In this document: positions 34,906 to 43,682 of the stretch, piece after piece
Layout of the letters: each line of letters starts with the position of its first letter
Position numbering within the stretch: position 1 is the first letter of the stretch
Assembly: GCA_002391625.1 (NCBI GenBank)
Contig: DGFJ01000019.1
Coordinates: 15,334-79,333 of the forward strand
Reading direction: 5' to 3'
DNA length: 64,000 nt
Source of the DNA: Ruminococcaceae bacterium UBA3903
GTDB taxonomy: Bacteria; Bacillota; Clostridia; Oscillospirales; Acutalibacteraceae
Made by a program: the position numbers and the translations under genes
Notes under the pieces: model-generated
Databases searched by the model: none
The model's input: the letters and a program-made list of their open reading frames with translations, nothing else
Told to the model about the DNA's origin: nothing

Positions 34906-36273
34906 ATGCAAAATAGAAATAAATTTAGCGAGGTAACTCAAGATGTTATAGACTTGAGTCAGCTTTGTATTAACAATAGCAGTATTGATCCGTCGCTGTA
35001 CTCTAAGTACGACGTGAAAAGAGGTCTGCGTGACCTAAACGGTAGAGGTGTATTGACAGGACTAACCGAGATTTCAGAGGTTTGTTCTACTGAAGAAATA
35101 AACGGAGAGCGTATTCCTATAGACGGTAAGCTGTTTTATCGTGGTTATGACGTAGAGGATATTGTAAAAGGCTTTACAAGTGAGGACCGTTTTGGTTTTG
35201 AAGAAATTACCTATCTGCTGTTATTTGGTAATTTGCCAGAAAAGAAGGCATTAGAAGATTTTTCATCTATGATTAACTATTACCGTATATTACCAACAAG
35301 CTTTGTTCGGGACATTATTATGAAAGCACCTAGCCGTGACATTATGAATGCTATGGCACGAAGCGTTTTAACCCTGTATTCATATGATGAGCATGCTGAG
35401 GATACATCTATCCCTAATGTGCTTAGACAGTGTTTACAGCTGATTGCACTATTCCCTATTTTTTCAGTTTATGGTTTTCAGGCATATGGCTATTATCATG
35501 ATAACCAAAGCCTAATTATCCATACACCACGTCCTGACCTGTCAACTGCAGAAAATATTCTGTATATGCTGCGTCCGGACAGCCAATACACACATTTGGA
35601 GGCTAAGCTTTTGGATATGGCATTGGTTTTGCACGCAGAGCATGGTGGTGGTAATAACTCCACCTTTACAACGCACGTTGTTACCTCATCTGGTACAGAT
35701 ACATACTCTGCTATTGCAGCGGCGTTAGGCTCTTTAAAAGGTCCTAAGCATGGTGGTGCAAACATAAAGGTTGTTCGTATGTTTGAGGATATAAAGGCCA
35801 ATGTTAAGGACTATGACGACGAGGAAGAGGTAGAGGCATATCTGGCTAAGATTCTGCATAAGGAAGCCTTTGATAAAGCAGGTCTTATATATGGTATGGG
35901 TCATGCTATTTACTCGTTATCTGACCCACGTGCCAGAGTTTTCAAGGGCTTTGTTGAAAGCTTATCAAACGAAAAAGGCAGACAAGAGGAGTTTAAGCTA
36001 TATTCTTCTGTTGAACGTATAGCGGCTAACCTGATTGCTAAGGAGAGAAAAATATACAAGGGTGTTAGTGCAAACGTTGACTTTTACAGTGGCTTTGTTT
36101 ACAGCATGCTGGATCTGCCATCAGAGCTATACACGCCATTGTTTGCAATTGCAAGAATTGCTGGTTGGTCAGCTCATAGAATAGAGGAGCTTGTAAACCC
36201 AAGTAAAATTATTCGTCCTGCATATATGAACGTACAGGACAGACGTGCATATATTGATATGACAGATAGATAA
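34906..36273 (+). CDS. Citrate synthase
   Basis: About 455 residues; condenses acetyl-CoA and oxaloacetate to citrate, probably for glutamate synthesis through an incomplete TCA cycle. Conserved active-site blocks are HAEHGGGNNSTFTTHVV (first catalytic His region), GPKHGGAN (second His) and YGMGHAIYSLSDPRAR around the catalytic Asp; the Ala after GlyHis, where many citrate synthases have Arg, is common in clostridial forms. A 2-methylcitrate synthase activity cannot be excluded. The ATG at 34906 follows AAGGAAGGG; a TTG at 34897 overlaps that site. Single-gene transcript with its own promoter and terminator. Confidence 0.93.
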   Translation: MQNRNKFSEVTQDVIDLSQLCINNSSIDPSLYSKYDVKRGLRDLNGRGVLTGLTEISEVCSTEEINGERIPIDGKLFYRGYDVEDIVKGFTSEDRFGFEEITYLLLFGNLPEKKALEDFSSMINYYRILPTSFVRDIIMKAPSRDIMNAMARSVLTLYSYDEHAEDTSIPNVLRQCLQLIALFPIFSVYGFQAYGYYHDNQSLIIHTPRPDLSTAENILYMLRPDSQYTHLEAKLLDMALVLHAEHGGGNNSTFTTHVVTSSGTDTYSAIAAALGSLKGPKHGGANIKVVRMFEDIKANVKDYDDEEEVEAYLAKILHKEAFDKAGLIYGMGHAIYSLSDPRARVFKGFVESLSNEKGRQEEFKLYSSVERIAANLIAKERKIYKGVSANVDFYSGFVYSMLDLPSELYTPLFAIARIAGWSAHRIEELVNPSKIIRPAYMNVQDRRAYIDMTDR

Positions 36274-36292
36274 ATATTATATAACCTTAATT

Positions 36293-36325
36293 GGCGGTGA
36301 GCATATGTTCACCGCCCTATTTTTA
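36293..36325 (+). terminator. Intrinsic terminator after the citrate synthase gene
   Basis: 10-bp stem (36293-36302 with 36307-36316, one G-U), 4-base loop, then CTATTTTTATT. Confidence 0.88.
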
Positions 36326-36593
36326 TTTGTACTGCGTTGCTTTCTCGTCATCTGTTATTATGAGTGTTGCATAACGGGGTTATATATAAATTTCTTTAGT
36401 GATATATTAACAGTTTTTTATATGGTTGCAGGCACAAAATCTACCCAAGGGATGTGGTTATTTACCTTTTACTTTTGGTGTGCGTTGTGATATAATTACA
36501 AAGTATAAAAAGAAGCTTTTATAGTGAATTCCAGTCTTTTTAAACGTTAAATGTATAGAAAACATATTTAATTATTAAATTTTAAAAAATAGA
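36326..36593. other. Gene-free stretch before the activase promoter
   Basis: About 270 A-T-rich bases. A 61-codon frame runs from 36305 but begins inside the terminator hairpin, lacks a ribosome binding site and has the composition of untranslated AT-rich DNA, so it is not called. Confidence 0.5.
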
Positions 36594-36602
36594 TGGTATA
36601 AT
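36594..36602 (+). promoter_or_regulatory. Extended -10 promoter of the activase operon
   Basis: TGGTATAAT is an extended -10 element; no clear -35 box is seen. A 5-bp GGGCG/CGCCC hairpin in the leader (36670-36683) is followed by TGTTTGTT and lies before the ribosome binding site. Confidence 0.45.
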
Positions 36603-36712
36603 GGGCAATGACAAAAGCTTTCTTTGCTTTATATGAATAACTTATGTGAATATAAAAGGATTATTAGCGGGGCGTTGTCGCCCTGTTTGTTATAAATAAG
36701 GGGGATTATCAC

Positions 36713-39628
36713 TTGAAGGTGGGATTAGACGTAGGTTCAACTACTGTCAAATGTGTTGTTTTAGACGATAACAACACCATATTATATAAAACTTATGAAA
36801 GACATTATTCCCAGATAACTCAAAAAATATCTGACATCCTAAAAAAGGTTCGCAATGAGATAAAGGGTTGTGAAAAAGCAGAGATTGCTATATCTGGTTC
36901 GGCAGGTATGGGTATAGCAGAAAGCTGTGATATGGACTTTGTACAGGAGGTGTACGCTACCCGTGTAGCGGCCAACACATTTATTCCTGGTACTGATGTA
37001 GTTATAGAGCTAGGCGGTGAGGATGCAAAAATATTGTTCCTGTCTGGTGGTATGGAGGTTAGAATGAATGGCTCCTGTGCTGGAGGTACAGGTGCTTTTA
37101 TAGACCAGATGGCAACGTTGCTGAATGTACCTATTGAGGAATTAAACGGGCTGGCAGGCGAAAGTAAGAAAATTTATACTATAGCATCACGTTGTGGCGT
37201 TTTTGCAAAGACAGATATTCAGCCACTGTTAAATCAAGGTGCCAGAAAAAGTGATATAGCTGCCAGCATTTTCGCAGCTGTTGTTAATCAAACTGTGGCT
37301 GGGTTGGCACAGGGTCGTGAAATAAAGGGCAAGGTGGTATATTTAGGTGGACCGCTAACGTTTATGGAACAGCTTCGTACTCGCTTTGACACTGTTTTAA
37401 AAACTACGGGAGTTTGCCCAGAAAATTCCCTGTACTATGTAGCGTGCGGTGCAGCCCTGTGTGCTGAAAACACTGTAGATTTTACACAGGTTATAAACAG
37501 TGTGGAAAACTATAAGGGTACAGGTAACTTTGCTTTTAACCCTCCTCTTTTTAAAGACCAACAGGCTTATGATGACTTTACAGCCAGACATAAAAAAGCA
37601 CATGTGGAAACAGGTGACATAAAAGCGTATGACGGCAAAGTGTTTATTGGTATAGATGCTGGCTCTACAACAGTAAAGGCTGTTGTTATTGGCGAGGATA
37701 AAAAACTACTGCATTCAAAATATTTACCAAATAGTGGTAATCCGGTACCTATTATTAAAAGCTTTTTGGAGGAGCTGTATGGGCTATGTCCCAATATTAA
37801 AATAGGCTCTTCGGCTGTAACAGGATATGGTGAAGAAATTATAAAGAACGCATTTTGTGCTGACTTTGGTGTGGTTGAAACTGTGGCACACTTTACTGCG
37901 GCTAAAAACTTTATGCCTGATGTAGAGTTCGTCATTGACATTGGTGGGCAGGATATTAAATGCTTTAAAATTCATAATGGAACAATTGACAATATCTTTT
38001 TAAATGAGGCTTGTTCATCTGGCTGTGGTTCGTTCTTACAAACCTTTGCTAACGCATTAGGCTATAATATAGAGGAATTTTCTAGGCTGGGTATATTAGC
38101 TAAGCATCCTGTTGACCTAGGTTCACGCTGTACTGTGTTTATGAATAGTTCAGTAAAGCAGGCACAAAAGGACGGTGCTACAATAGAGGATATTTCTGCC
38201 GGACTGTCCCTAAGCGTTGTAAAGAACGCCTTGTATAAGGTTATCAGAGCCTCTGGACCTAATGAGCTGGGCAGAAAAATAGTAGTACAGGGCGGTACAT
38301 TTTTGAATGATGCCGTGCTAAGAGCCTTTGAGCAGGAGATGGGTACACAGGTTGTACGTCCTGATGTTTCAGGCTTAATGGGTGCCTTTGGTGCAGCGTT
38401 ATATGCAAAATCTAAATATAATGGCAGCAGCAGCACTCTGCTTAACTCTCAGCAGTTAAAAGAGTTCGTTCACGAAATACAGGTTGTAAACTGTGGTATG
38501 TGCAGTAATAATTGCCGTTTAACAGTTAACAAATTTTCAAATGGCAGAAAGTTTATTGGGGGTAACCGCTGCGAACGTCCAGTTACGAAAAAATCACCTG
38601 ATGAAACCTTAAATATATATGAGTACAAGCTAAAATTACTACAGGAATACAAGCCCAAGAAGGGTAAACGTGGGGTTATAGGTCTGCCTATGGGTCTGAA
38701 TATGTATGAGCTGCTGCCGTTTTGGTATGCGTTTTTTACAGAGCTTGGATTTGAGGTGGTTCATTCACCTATATCAGACCGAAAGCTGTATGCTAAGGGT
38801 CAGCAAACAATACCATCAGACACGGTTTGTTACCCTGCCAAGCTAATGCATGGTCATGTGCAAACCTTGATTGATGATGGTATAAAAAATATATTTTATC
38901 CATGTCTTTCATACAATTTGGATGAGCATATGGGTGATAACCACTATAACTGTCCTGTTGTTGCCTATTATTCTGAGGTTATTAAGGTTAATATGAGGGA
39001 TATAGAAAAGGTAACATTTATAAACGATTACTTGGGCATACACAGAAAAAAGGATTTTCCTGTGAAAATGTGCGGTGTATTGGCACAGTACTTTGATGGT
39101 ATATCATTAAAAGAAATAAAAAAAGCATCTAAGGCAGCTTATGATGAGTACGACAGGTACTTTCAAAAGGTAAGAGCCAGAGGTCATGCCATCATAGAAC
39201 AAGCACGAAAGGAAAACAAGGAAATTGTTGTGTTGGCGGGTCGCCCATATCATGTAGACCCAGAAATAAACAAAGGTATTGATAAGCTAATATCTGGTTT
39301 TGGAGTGGCAATAATTTCTGAGGATATTATAAGTGATAAGGTACAAAGATTTACTACCAATGTTCTAAATCAATGGACATACCATTCACGCTTATATGCG
39401 GCGGCACATTACCTACAATCCCAGAAGGATATGAACCTAGTTCAGCTGGTTTCCTTTGGCTGTGGTGTAGATGCTATAACAACAGACGAGGTTCGAGAGA
39501 TATTAGAGTCTGAGGGGAAAATATATACACAGATAAAAATAGATGAGATAACAAACCTAGGTGCGGTAAAGATTAGAATACGCAGCTTGTTAGCGGCTAT
39601 TGCAGAGCAAAGGGAAAGCAAGGGCTAG
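36713..39628 (+). CDS. Tandem BadF/BadG-type activase with DUF2229 region (2-hydroxyacyl-CoA dehydratase activator family)
   Basis: 971 residues. Two copies of the ASKHA-fold activase are visible: VGLDVGSTTVKCVVLDD with NGSCAGGTGAF and SRCGVFAK, then FIGIDAGSTTVKAVVIGE with NEACSSGCGSF and SRCTVFMN; each copy keeps the cysteines that hold a [4Fe-4S] cluster between subunits in HgdC. A Cys-x2-Cys-x3-Cys motif near 600 (NCGMCSNNC) leads into a DUF2229-type part (PSDTVCYPAKLMHGH). In HgdC, ATP hydrolysis drives an electron into a dehydratase; the partner and substrate here are unknown. TTG start with AAGGGGGA 8 bases upstream. Many Firmicutes carry this as one protein of about 1400 residues; here the rest is the next gene. 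Confidence 0.9.
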   Translation: MKVGLDVGSTTVKCVVLDDNNTILYKTYERHYSQITQKISDILKKVRNEIKGCEKAEIAISGSAGMGIAESCDMDFVQEVYATRVAANTFIPGTDVVIELGGEDAKILFLSGGMEVRMNGSCAGGTGAFIDQMATLLNVPIEELNGLAGESKKIYTIASRCGVFAKTDIQPLLNQGARKSDIAASIFAAVVNQTVAGLAQGREIKGKVVYLGGPLTFMEQLRTRFDTVLKTTGVCPENSLYYVACGAALCAENTVDFTQVINSVENYKGTGNFAFNPPLFKDQQAYDDFTARHKKAHVETGDIKAYDGKVFIGIDAGSTTVKAVVIGEDKKLLHSKYLPNSGNPVPIIKSFLEELYGLCPNIKIGSSAVTGYGEEIIKNAFCADFGVVETVAHFTAAKNFMPDVEFVIDIGGQDIKCFKIHNGTIDNIFLNEACSSGCGSFLQTFANALGYNIEEFSRLGILAKHPVDLGSRCTVFMNSSVKQAQKDGATIEDISAGLSLSVVKNALYKVIRASGPNELGRKIVVQGGTFLNDAVLRAFEQEMGTQVVRPDVSGLMGAFGAALYAKSKYNGSSSTLLNSQQLKEFVHEIQVVNCGMCSNNCRLTVNKFSNGRKFIGGNRCERPVTKKSPDETLNIYEYKLKLLQEYKPKKGKRGVIGLPMGLNMYELLPFWYAFFTELGFEVVHSPISDRKLYAKGQQTIPSDTVCYPAKLMHGHVQTLIDDGIKNIFYPCLSYNLDEHMGDNHYNCPVVAYYSEVIKVNMRDIEKVTFINDYLGIHRKKDFPVKMCGVLAQYFDGISLKEIKKASKAAYDEYDRYFQKVRARGHAIIEQARKENKEIVVLAGRPYHVDPEINKGIDKLISGFGVAIISEDIISDKVQRFTTNVLNQWTYHSRLYAAAHYLQSQKDMNLVQLVSFGCGVDAITTDEVREILESEGKIYTQIKIDEITNLGAVKIRIRSLLAAIAEQRESKG

Positions 39629-39662
39629 TACCATTGTCAAGGGCTTAAGGAGAAAAACATTT

Positions 39663-41000
39663 ATGGCAAAACTAGAGTATGATAAAACAGGCAGATTGCT
39701 GTTTACTAAGGAAATGAAAAAAGAATATACTATTCTGTTGCCTATGATGGCACCTATACAGTTTAGATTAATACAAAAGGTGTTTGAAGAATTTAATTAT
39801 AAAACCGTATTGTTAGATACAGAAGGACCAGAAATAGCACAGGTAGGACTAAAATACGTACATAATGATACCTGCTACCCAGCACTGCTTGTTATAGGTC
39901 AGTTTATGCACGCCTTACAAAGTGGTAAGTATGATGTTAACAAAACGGCACTTATGATTACACAAACAGGTGGTGGATGCCGAGCGTCTAACTATATTCA
40001 TTTGCTTAGAAAGGCGCTTAGAAAAGCAGGCTTTGAAAATGTACCTGTAATATCCCTTAATATGTCTGGGCTAGAGAAGAATAGCGGTTTCTCCTTCACC
40101 CTGCCAATGATTAGGCGGACAATAGGGGCGTTGGTTTATGGTGACACATTAATGCTGTTAAGCAATCAAACTAAGCCCTATGAGGTGCACAAGGGCGAAA
40201 GCATGGCGTTGGTAGACAGCTGGATAGAAAACCTGTCCAATCAGTTTAGAAGCGGTAAGGGCTATACCATATCAGAGCAAAAGAAAAATCTAGACGCTAT
40301 TTCAAGCTCCTTTTCACAAATAGAGATGAAAAAGGTATCAAAGATAAAGGTTGGTATAGTAGGCGAGATATATGTAAAATATGCACGCTTGGGGAATAAC
40401 AATCTGGAGCAGTTTTTAGCGGATCAAGGCTGTGAAGTCTTTGTGCCTGGTATTATGGGCTTTGCGTTGTTTAAGGTTGATAACCGCTTAGAGGATATAA
40501 AGCTGTACGGCGGCAGTAAGGTTAAGTTTAAAATAGTGAAGCTGCTGTTTGATTATCTGGAAAAAATGGAAACAATGATGATTGAAAGCACTGCTAAATA
40601 CGGTTTTACACCACCAGGAAAATATTCACATACTAAAGAATTAGTAAAGGGTGTTATTGGTTATGGTAACAAAATGGGTGAGGGATGGTTGTTGACAGCA
40701 GAAATGTTAGAGCTAACGGAAACAGATTATCCTAATATTGTATGCACACAGCCATTTGGCTGCCTGCCAAATCATATATGTGGCAAGGGCATGATACGCA
40801 AAATAAAGAATGTAGATCCACGTGCTAATATTGTAGCTATTGACTATGACCCTGGCGCGCCTAGGGTAAATCAGGAAAACAGAATAAAGCTAATGCTGGC
40901 CGTTGCCAAGGAAAACCTAAATGCACAGTCAGACCAGAAAAATGTTGAAAAAACAAATTCAAAAATGCAGATAAAGGCAAAAGTTAAAACTACTGCGTAA
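39663..41000 (+). CDS. 2-hydroxyacyl-CoA dehydratase-like protein, C-terminal half of the usual activase fusion
   Basis: About 445 residues. FTKEMKKEYTILLPMMAPIQF at the N-terminus, HNDTCYPALLVIGQFMHAL, MITQTGGGCRASNYI and QPFGCLPNHICGKGM carry the conserved cysteines of the HgdB/DUF2229-related family. ATG at 39663 has AAGGAG about 12 bases upstream, and lies 34 bases after the stop of the activase gene in a different frame. Together the two proteins total about 1416 residues, the size of the single fused protein found in many relatives. The C-terminal 25 residues are Lys/Gln/Asn-rich and probably disordered. Activity and substrate are unknown. Confidence 0.88.
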   Translation: MAKLEYDKTGRLLFTKEMKKEYTILLPMMAPIQFRLIQKVFEEFNYKTVLLDTEGPEIAQVGLKYVHNDTCYPALLVIGQFMHALQSGKYDVNKTALMITQTGGGCRASNYIHLLRKALRKAGFENVPVISLNMSGLEKNSGFSFTLPMIRRTIGALVYGDTLMLLSNQTKPYEVHKGESMALVDSWIENLSNQFRSGKGYTISEQKKNLDAISSSFSQIEMKKVSKIKVGIVGEIYVKYARLGNNNLEQFLADQGCEVFVPGIMGFALFKVDNRLEDIKLYGGSKVKFKIVKLLFDYLEKMETMMIESTAKYGFTPPGKYSHTKELVKGVIGYGNKMGEGWLLTAEMLELTETDYPNIVCTQPFGCLPNHICGKGMIRKIKNVDPRANIVAIDYDPGAPRVNQENRIKLMLAVAKENLNAQSDQKNVEKTNSKMQIKAKVKTTA

Positions 41001-41048
41001 TGAAGGACAAGGCGTTTAGCAATAAAATATATTTACTAATATATAAAA

Positions 41049-41128
41049 AGCAGAGCATATTTACGAGAAATCTCCACACAAGGAAAACATGAATTGTTAT
41101 TCATGGGAGATGGTAAATATGCTCTGCT
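41049..41128. repeat. Long compound hairpin between converging genes
   Basis: A perfect 16-bp stem (41049-41064 with 41113-41128) encloses ATCTCC (41070-41075) pairing with GGAGAT (41106-41111) and, inside that, CATGAAT (41088-41094) pairing with ATTCATG (41099-41105) over a 4-base loop. The 12 bases 41076-41087 bulge out on one side. The downstream U-run is weak (TTTTTT about 11 bases after the stem on the plus strand). It may terminate the activase operon or be a processed RNA or small palindromic element. Confidence 0.7.
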
Positions 41129-41383
41129 GTTATTATAGGTTTTTTGTCAGGCTCTATTTATTTGCCATAACGGTTAGTATACAGTCTGCTTTTATATTCT
41201 GTGAAAGCTTGCCCTATTAACATAATACATACTTGATAATAATAAGTAATTGATATAAAGGCTACGGTGCATCACACAAATATAAATCAACAACAGGTGG
41301 CAGCTTAATGCCATCGCTTGCTTCACTTTTGTTTTAGTTGGGTTACCCCAACTATTGACATAGAGCCATTAATTATTCAGCTG
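41129..41383. other. Gene-free stretch with small hairpins downstream of the CpXC gene
   Basis: About 255 bases with no credible ORF. TGGCA/TGCCA at about 41301-41316 and AGTTGGG/CCCAACT-type pairing at about 41335-41352 form short hairpins; neither is followed by a convincing U-run. I cannot match it to a known RNA family. Confidence 0.4.
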
Positions 41384-42058
41384 TTAATTACTGTCAAAGC
41401 CAAAGCGTTGATAACGAAACAGTATGTTGTCAGCCCATGCCTTATCAATTTTAATAAAGCCCTTCATTGAACGCTCTTTTTTGCCTAATCTGCTGACGAT
41501 ACTCCATGATTTTCTGTACACGTCCAGCTTTGTTGTTTGAGTAAACATGGTATGCTCTATACCTAGAAAAAATGTAAAGCCCAAGGTGTTATTTTCTTTA
41601 TCGTACAATGAAAAATATCCCTCATTGACGTCCTGCTCTTTTTTTCGTGCCACTGCCTCTGCTACAGCTGCTTTTGTCAGCTCTATTGCCATATCGTCTA
41701 AGCCTGCTTCAAATATAAGAATTTTCTCCTTAAATTCGTTAAAGGTAGGAACAATACGCTTTGTTATTTTTGGTAAATCAGGATATTCCATTTCTACTGT
41801 ACGGTCTATCATTTGACCCTTTTCAATATCAGGTATAAAGTAAACCATGAATCTGTTTTTAGGGTCATTGTATAGGCAGGGATAATATAATCTAGCCTTA
41901 TATTCACAGTAAGGACAGTAAAAATCAAATAGCTCTCCTGTTAGTATTTTGTCGTGTAATTTTAAATCCTCTTGTGCATTTACGCTTTTGTAGATATGCA
42001 CTTGGTTTTTTGATTTACACTGTGGACAACGTATAGATTTGATATCAACCACTGCCAT
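41384..42058 (-). CDS. CpXC-domain protein
   Basis: 224 residues. The N-terminal part has CPQCKSKN and about 35 residues later FYCPYCEYKARLYYPCLYND, the paired Cys-Pro-x-Cys of the CpXC domain, a presumed zinc-binding module of unknown role common in Firmicutes. The remainder is an alpha/beta region of unknown fold. The ATG follows GGAGGTGAGG. The gene stands alone, diverging from the coiled-coil gene at 42237. Confidence 0.85.
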   Translation of the reverse strand: MAVVDIKSIRCPQCKSKNQVHIYKSVNAQEDLKLHDKILTGELFDFYCPYCEYKARLYYPCLYNDPKNRFMVYFIPDIEKGQMIDRTVEMEYPDLPKITKRIVPTFNEFKEKILIFEAGLDDMAIELTKAAVAEAVARKKEQDVNEGYFSLYDKENNTLGFTFFLGIEHTMFTQTTKLDVYRKSWSIVSRLGKKERSMKGFIKIDKAWADNILFRYQRFGFDSN

Positions 42059-42141
42059 TACCTCACCTCCAAAGCTTTTCTGGTGTATTATATCATATTT
42101 TAGAAAAATTTTTAAATATTTTTTAAAAGTTTATTTTTTAG

Positions 42142-42170
42142 TTGACCTGTGGGAAATTTTCTGCAATAAT
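42142..42170 (+). promoter_or_regulatory. Candidate promoter of the coiled-coil gene
   Basis: TTGACC at 42142-42147 and AATAAT at 42165-42170 with a 17-base spacer. Confidence 0.45.
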
Positions 42171-42236
42171 AGTGTTATAGTAAACAACAGATTAATATTT
42201 ATGTATTAACCAATTTATTGCAAGGAGTCTTAAAAA

Positions 42237-42650
42237 ATGAAATTTTTAGATGCAGTTGGCGGAGCCGTTACAGGTGCGCTGGATTATGTAATAGAAAAAA
42301 ATCGTGTACAAGCACAGGTTAACAGACTACGTTTTGTTATGCGTAATGAAGCTAAGCTAATGGAAAAATCTTATAAGGAGCTTGGAAAGTATTATTATCA
42401 AAATCTAAGAGATAGCGATAATGCCGACAACAAAAAGCTATGCGAAACAATTGACAGGTCAAAGGCAAGAATGGCAAAGGCACAGAAGCGTTATCGAGAA
42501 GTAATGGAAACTCATTTGGAAAATTATACAGAGTCTATCATTGACAATAGCGATGAGGATGATATTACCTTGTTTTGTTCATATGAGGATGATAATGCTG
42601 TCAGCACAGCCGATGTTAGCACAGATGATGCCAGCCCAGCTAAAGAATAA
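42237..42650 (+). CDS. Small coiled-coil protein of unknown function
   Basis: 137 residues that I do not recognise. Residues 1-20 form a weak amphipathic stretch (AVGGAVTGALDYVIEK), residues about 20-90 are strongly helical and charged and look like a coiled coil (RLRFVMRNEAKLMEKSYKELGKYY), and the last 40 are acidic and Ser/Ala/Asp-rich. AAGGAG precedes the ATG, a promoter lies upstream and a terminator downstream, so it is a real single-gene unit. It faces lexA. Confidence 0.75.
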   Translation: MKFLDAVGGAVTGALDYVIEKNRVQAQVNRLRFVMRNEAKLMEKSYKELGKYYYQNLRDSDNADNKKLCETIDRSKARMAKAQKRYREVMETHLENYTESIIDNSDEDDITLFCSYEDDNAVSTADVSTDDASPAKE

Positions 42651-42676
42651 TTGCTTAGCTTAATATATTTTTACAG

Positions 42677-42708
42677 GGGACACGGACAACCGTGTCCCTA
42701 TTGTTTTT
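42677..42708 (+). terminator. Terminator between the coiled-coil gene and lexA
   Basis: Perfect 9-bp GC-rich stem (42677-42685 with 42690-42698), 4-base loop, then TATTGTTTTT. It may serve both converging genes. Confidence 0.88.
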
Positions 42709-42726
42709 AACTGAACGTCCAGTGTG

Positions 42727-43317
42727 TTAGTAATATCTAGTAACAGATATTACCTTTCCAAGGATTTCACAACCATCTACGATAATAGGTTGAAAGGTAG
42801 GGTTTTCAGGCTGTAAACGTATATGACCGTTTTCTTTATAGAAACGCTTAACGGTTGCCTCGTCCTCTATCATAGCTACTACTATTTCGCCGTTTTCAGC
42901 TACAGGAGTTTTGTGAACGACAATAATATCGTTGTCTAAAATACCTGCGTTTATCATACTCTCTCCCATTACACGCAGGGCAAAAAGCTCTCTGCCACGG
43001 CGTACGCTTTCACTAACAGGAATGTATCCTTCTATATCCTCTACGGCTAAAATTGGCACACCAGCGGTTACCCGTCCTAATACGGGTATCTGTGCCGATG
43101 ATTCCTCACCAACTAAACGAATACTGCGGTTTATGCCTTGAGCACGGCGGCATATTAGCCCACGCTCCTCTAAGGCTTTTAGATTGGCATGTACTGTAGC
43201 GGTGGAGCTAAGACCTGTGGCACTACATATTTCTCGTACTGATGGAGAATCTCCATCCTGAACACAGCTGCGGACAAAATCTAATATTTTTTGTTGATTG
43301 GCAGACAGTGGCTTCAT
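42727..43317 (-). CDS. lexA: LexA repressor
   Basis: 196 residues. An N-terminal winged helix-turn-helix (about 1-65, SPSVREICSATGLSS as recognition region) is joined to a self-cleaving peptidase domain: cleavage site Ala85-Gly86 in GRVTAGVP, nucleophile Ser120 in VMGESM and general-base Lys157 in EATVKRF. It represses SOS genes until RecA-ssDNA triggers autocleavage. The ATG at 43317 follows AAAGGA; a TTG/GTG-type upstream extension to 43347 lacks support. An SOS box overlaps its own promoter, so autoregulation is expected. Confidence 0.96.
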   Translation of the reverse strand: MKPLSANQQKILDFVRSCVQDGDSPSVREICSATGLSSTATVHANLKALEERGLICRRAQGINRSIRLVGEESSAQIPVLGRVTAGVPILAVEDIEGYIPVSESVRRGRELFALRVMGESMINAGILDNDIIVVHKTPVAENGEIVVAMIEDEATVKRFYKENGHIRLQPENPTFQPIIVDGCEILGKVISVTRYY

Positions 43318-43366
43318 GGGGTATCTTCCTTTCACACAATTACTCACATTACGTCATTATAGGAGT

Positions 43367-43406
43367 ATTGTACCATATATTTCTGCAAAAATCAAACATT
43401 TGTTCT
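43367..43406 (-). promoter_or_regulatory. lexA promoter with an overlapping SOS box
   Basis: On the minus strand TTGATT (43390-43395) and TACAAT (43367-43372) are 17 bases apart. The sequence at 43393-43406 matches 11 of 14 positions of the Gram-positive SOS box CGAACATATGTTCG and overlaps the -35 box. Confidence 0.75.
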
Positions 43407-43592
43407 AATTATACATGGTTCAACTTAATTCGACAAAAGACTTAAATTATTCATAATTACTTATATAATATTTAAATATTTATTCATAGCAAGTTCATAC
43501 CTGACCAGTAATATATAAACATACTCAATGACGGAGCCGCACCGTCGGGAGTATAAATGTTCTACCCTCCTCAATGTACCCCTCAAACTAAA
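43407..43592. other. Intergenic region with a small two-part hairpin
   Basis: ATACTC and GAGTAT flank GACGG-loop-CCGTC at about 43533-43556, forming a compact stacked hairpin of 11 pairs interrupted by a small bulge. It lies between the ribF terminator and the lexA promoter. No ORF is evident. Confidence 0.4.
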
Positions 43593-43641
43593 GAAACGAA
43601 AAAGAGCCGACTCAATCTACCGCAAGGATTGAGTCGGCTCT
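43593..43641 (-). terminator. Intrinsic terminator of ribF
   Basis: Perfect 15-bp stem (43603-43617 with 43627-43641), 9-base loop, followed on the minus strand by TTTTTCGTTTC. It lies about 40 bases beyond the ribF stop. Confidence 0.9.
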
Positions 43642-43682
43642 CTGTTATATACTTTTACAATCAGATGTTAATAGGTTAATGC

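Noticed and set aside
36298..36311. Near-perfect SOS-box-like sequence (GAGCATATGTTC core) downstream of the citrate synthase gene
   Set aside because: It is the stem and loop of the intrinsic terminator at 36293-36316, where palindromy is explained by the hairpin, and no promoter overlaps it.
36305..36490. 61-codon plus-strand ORF after the citrate synthase gene
   Set aside because: Starts within the terminator hairpin, has no ribosome binding site and no recognisable family.
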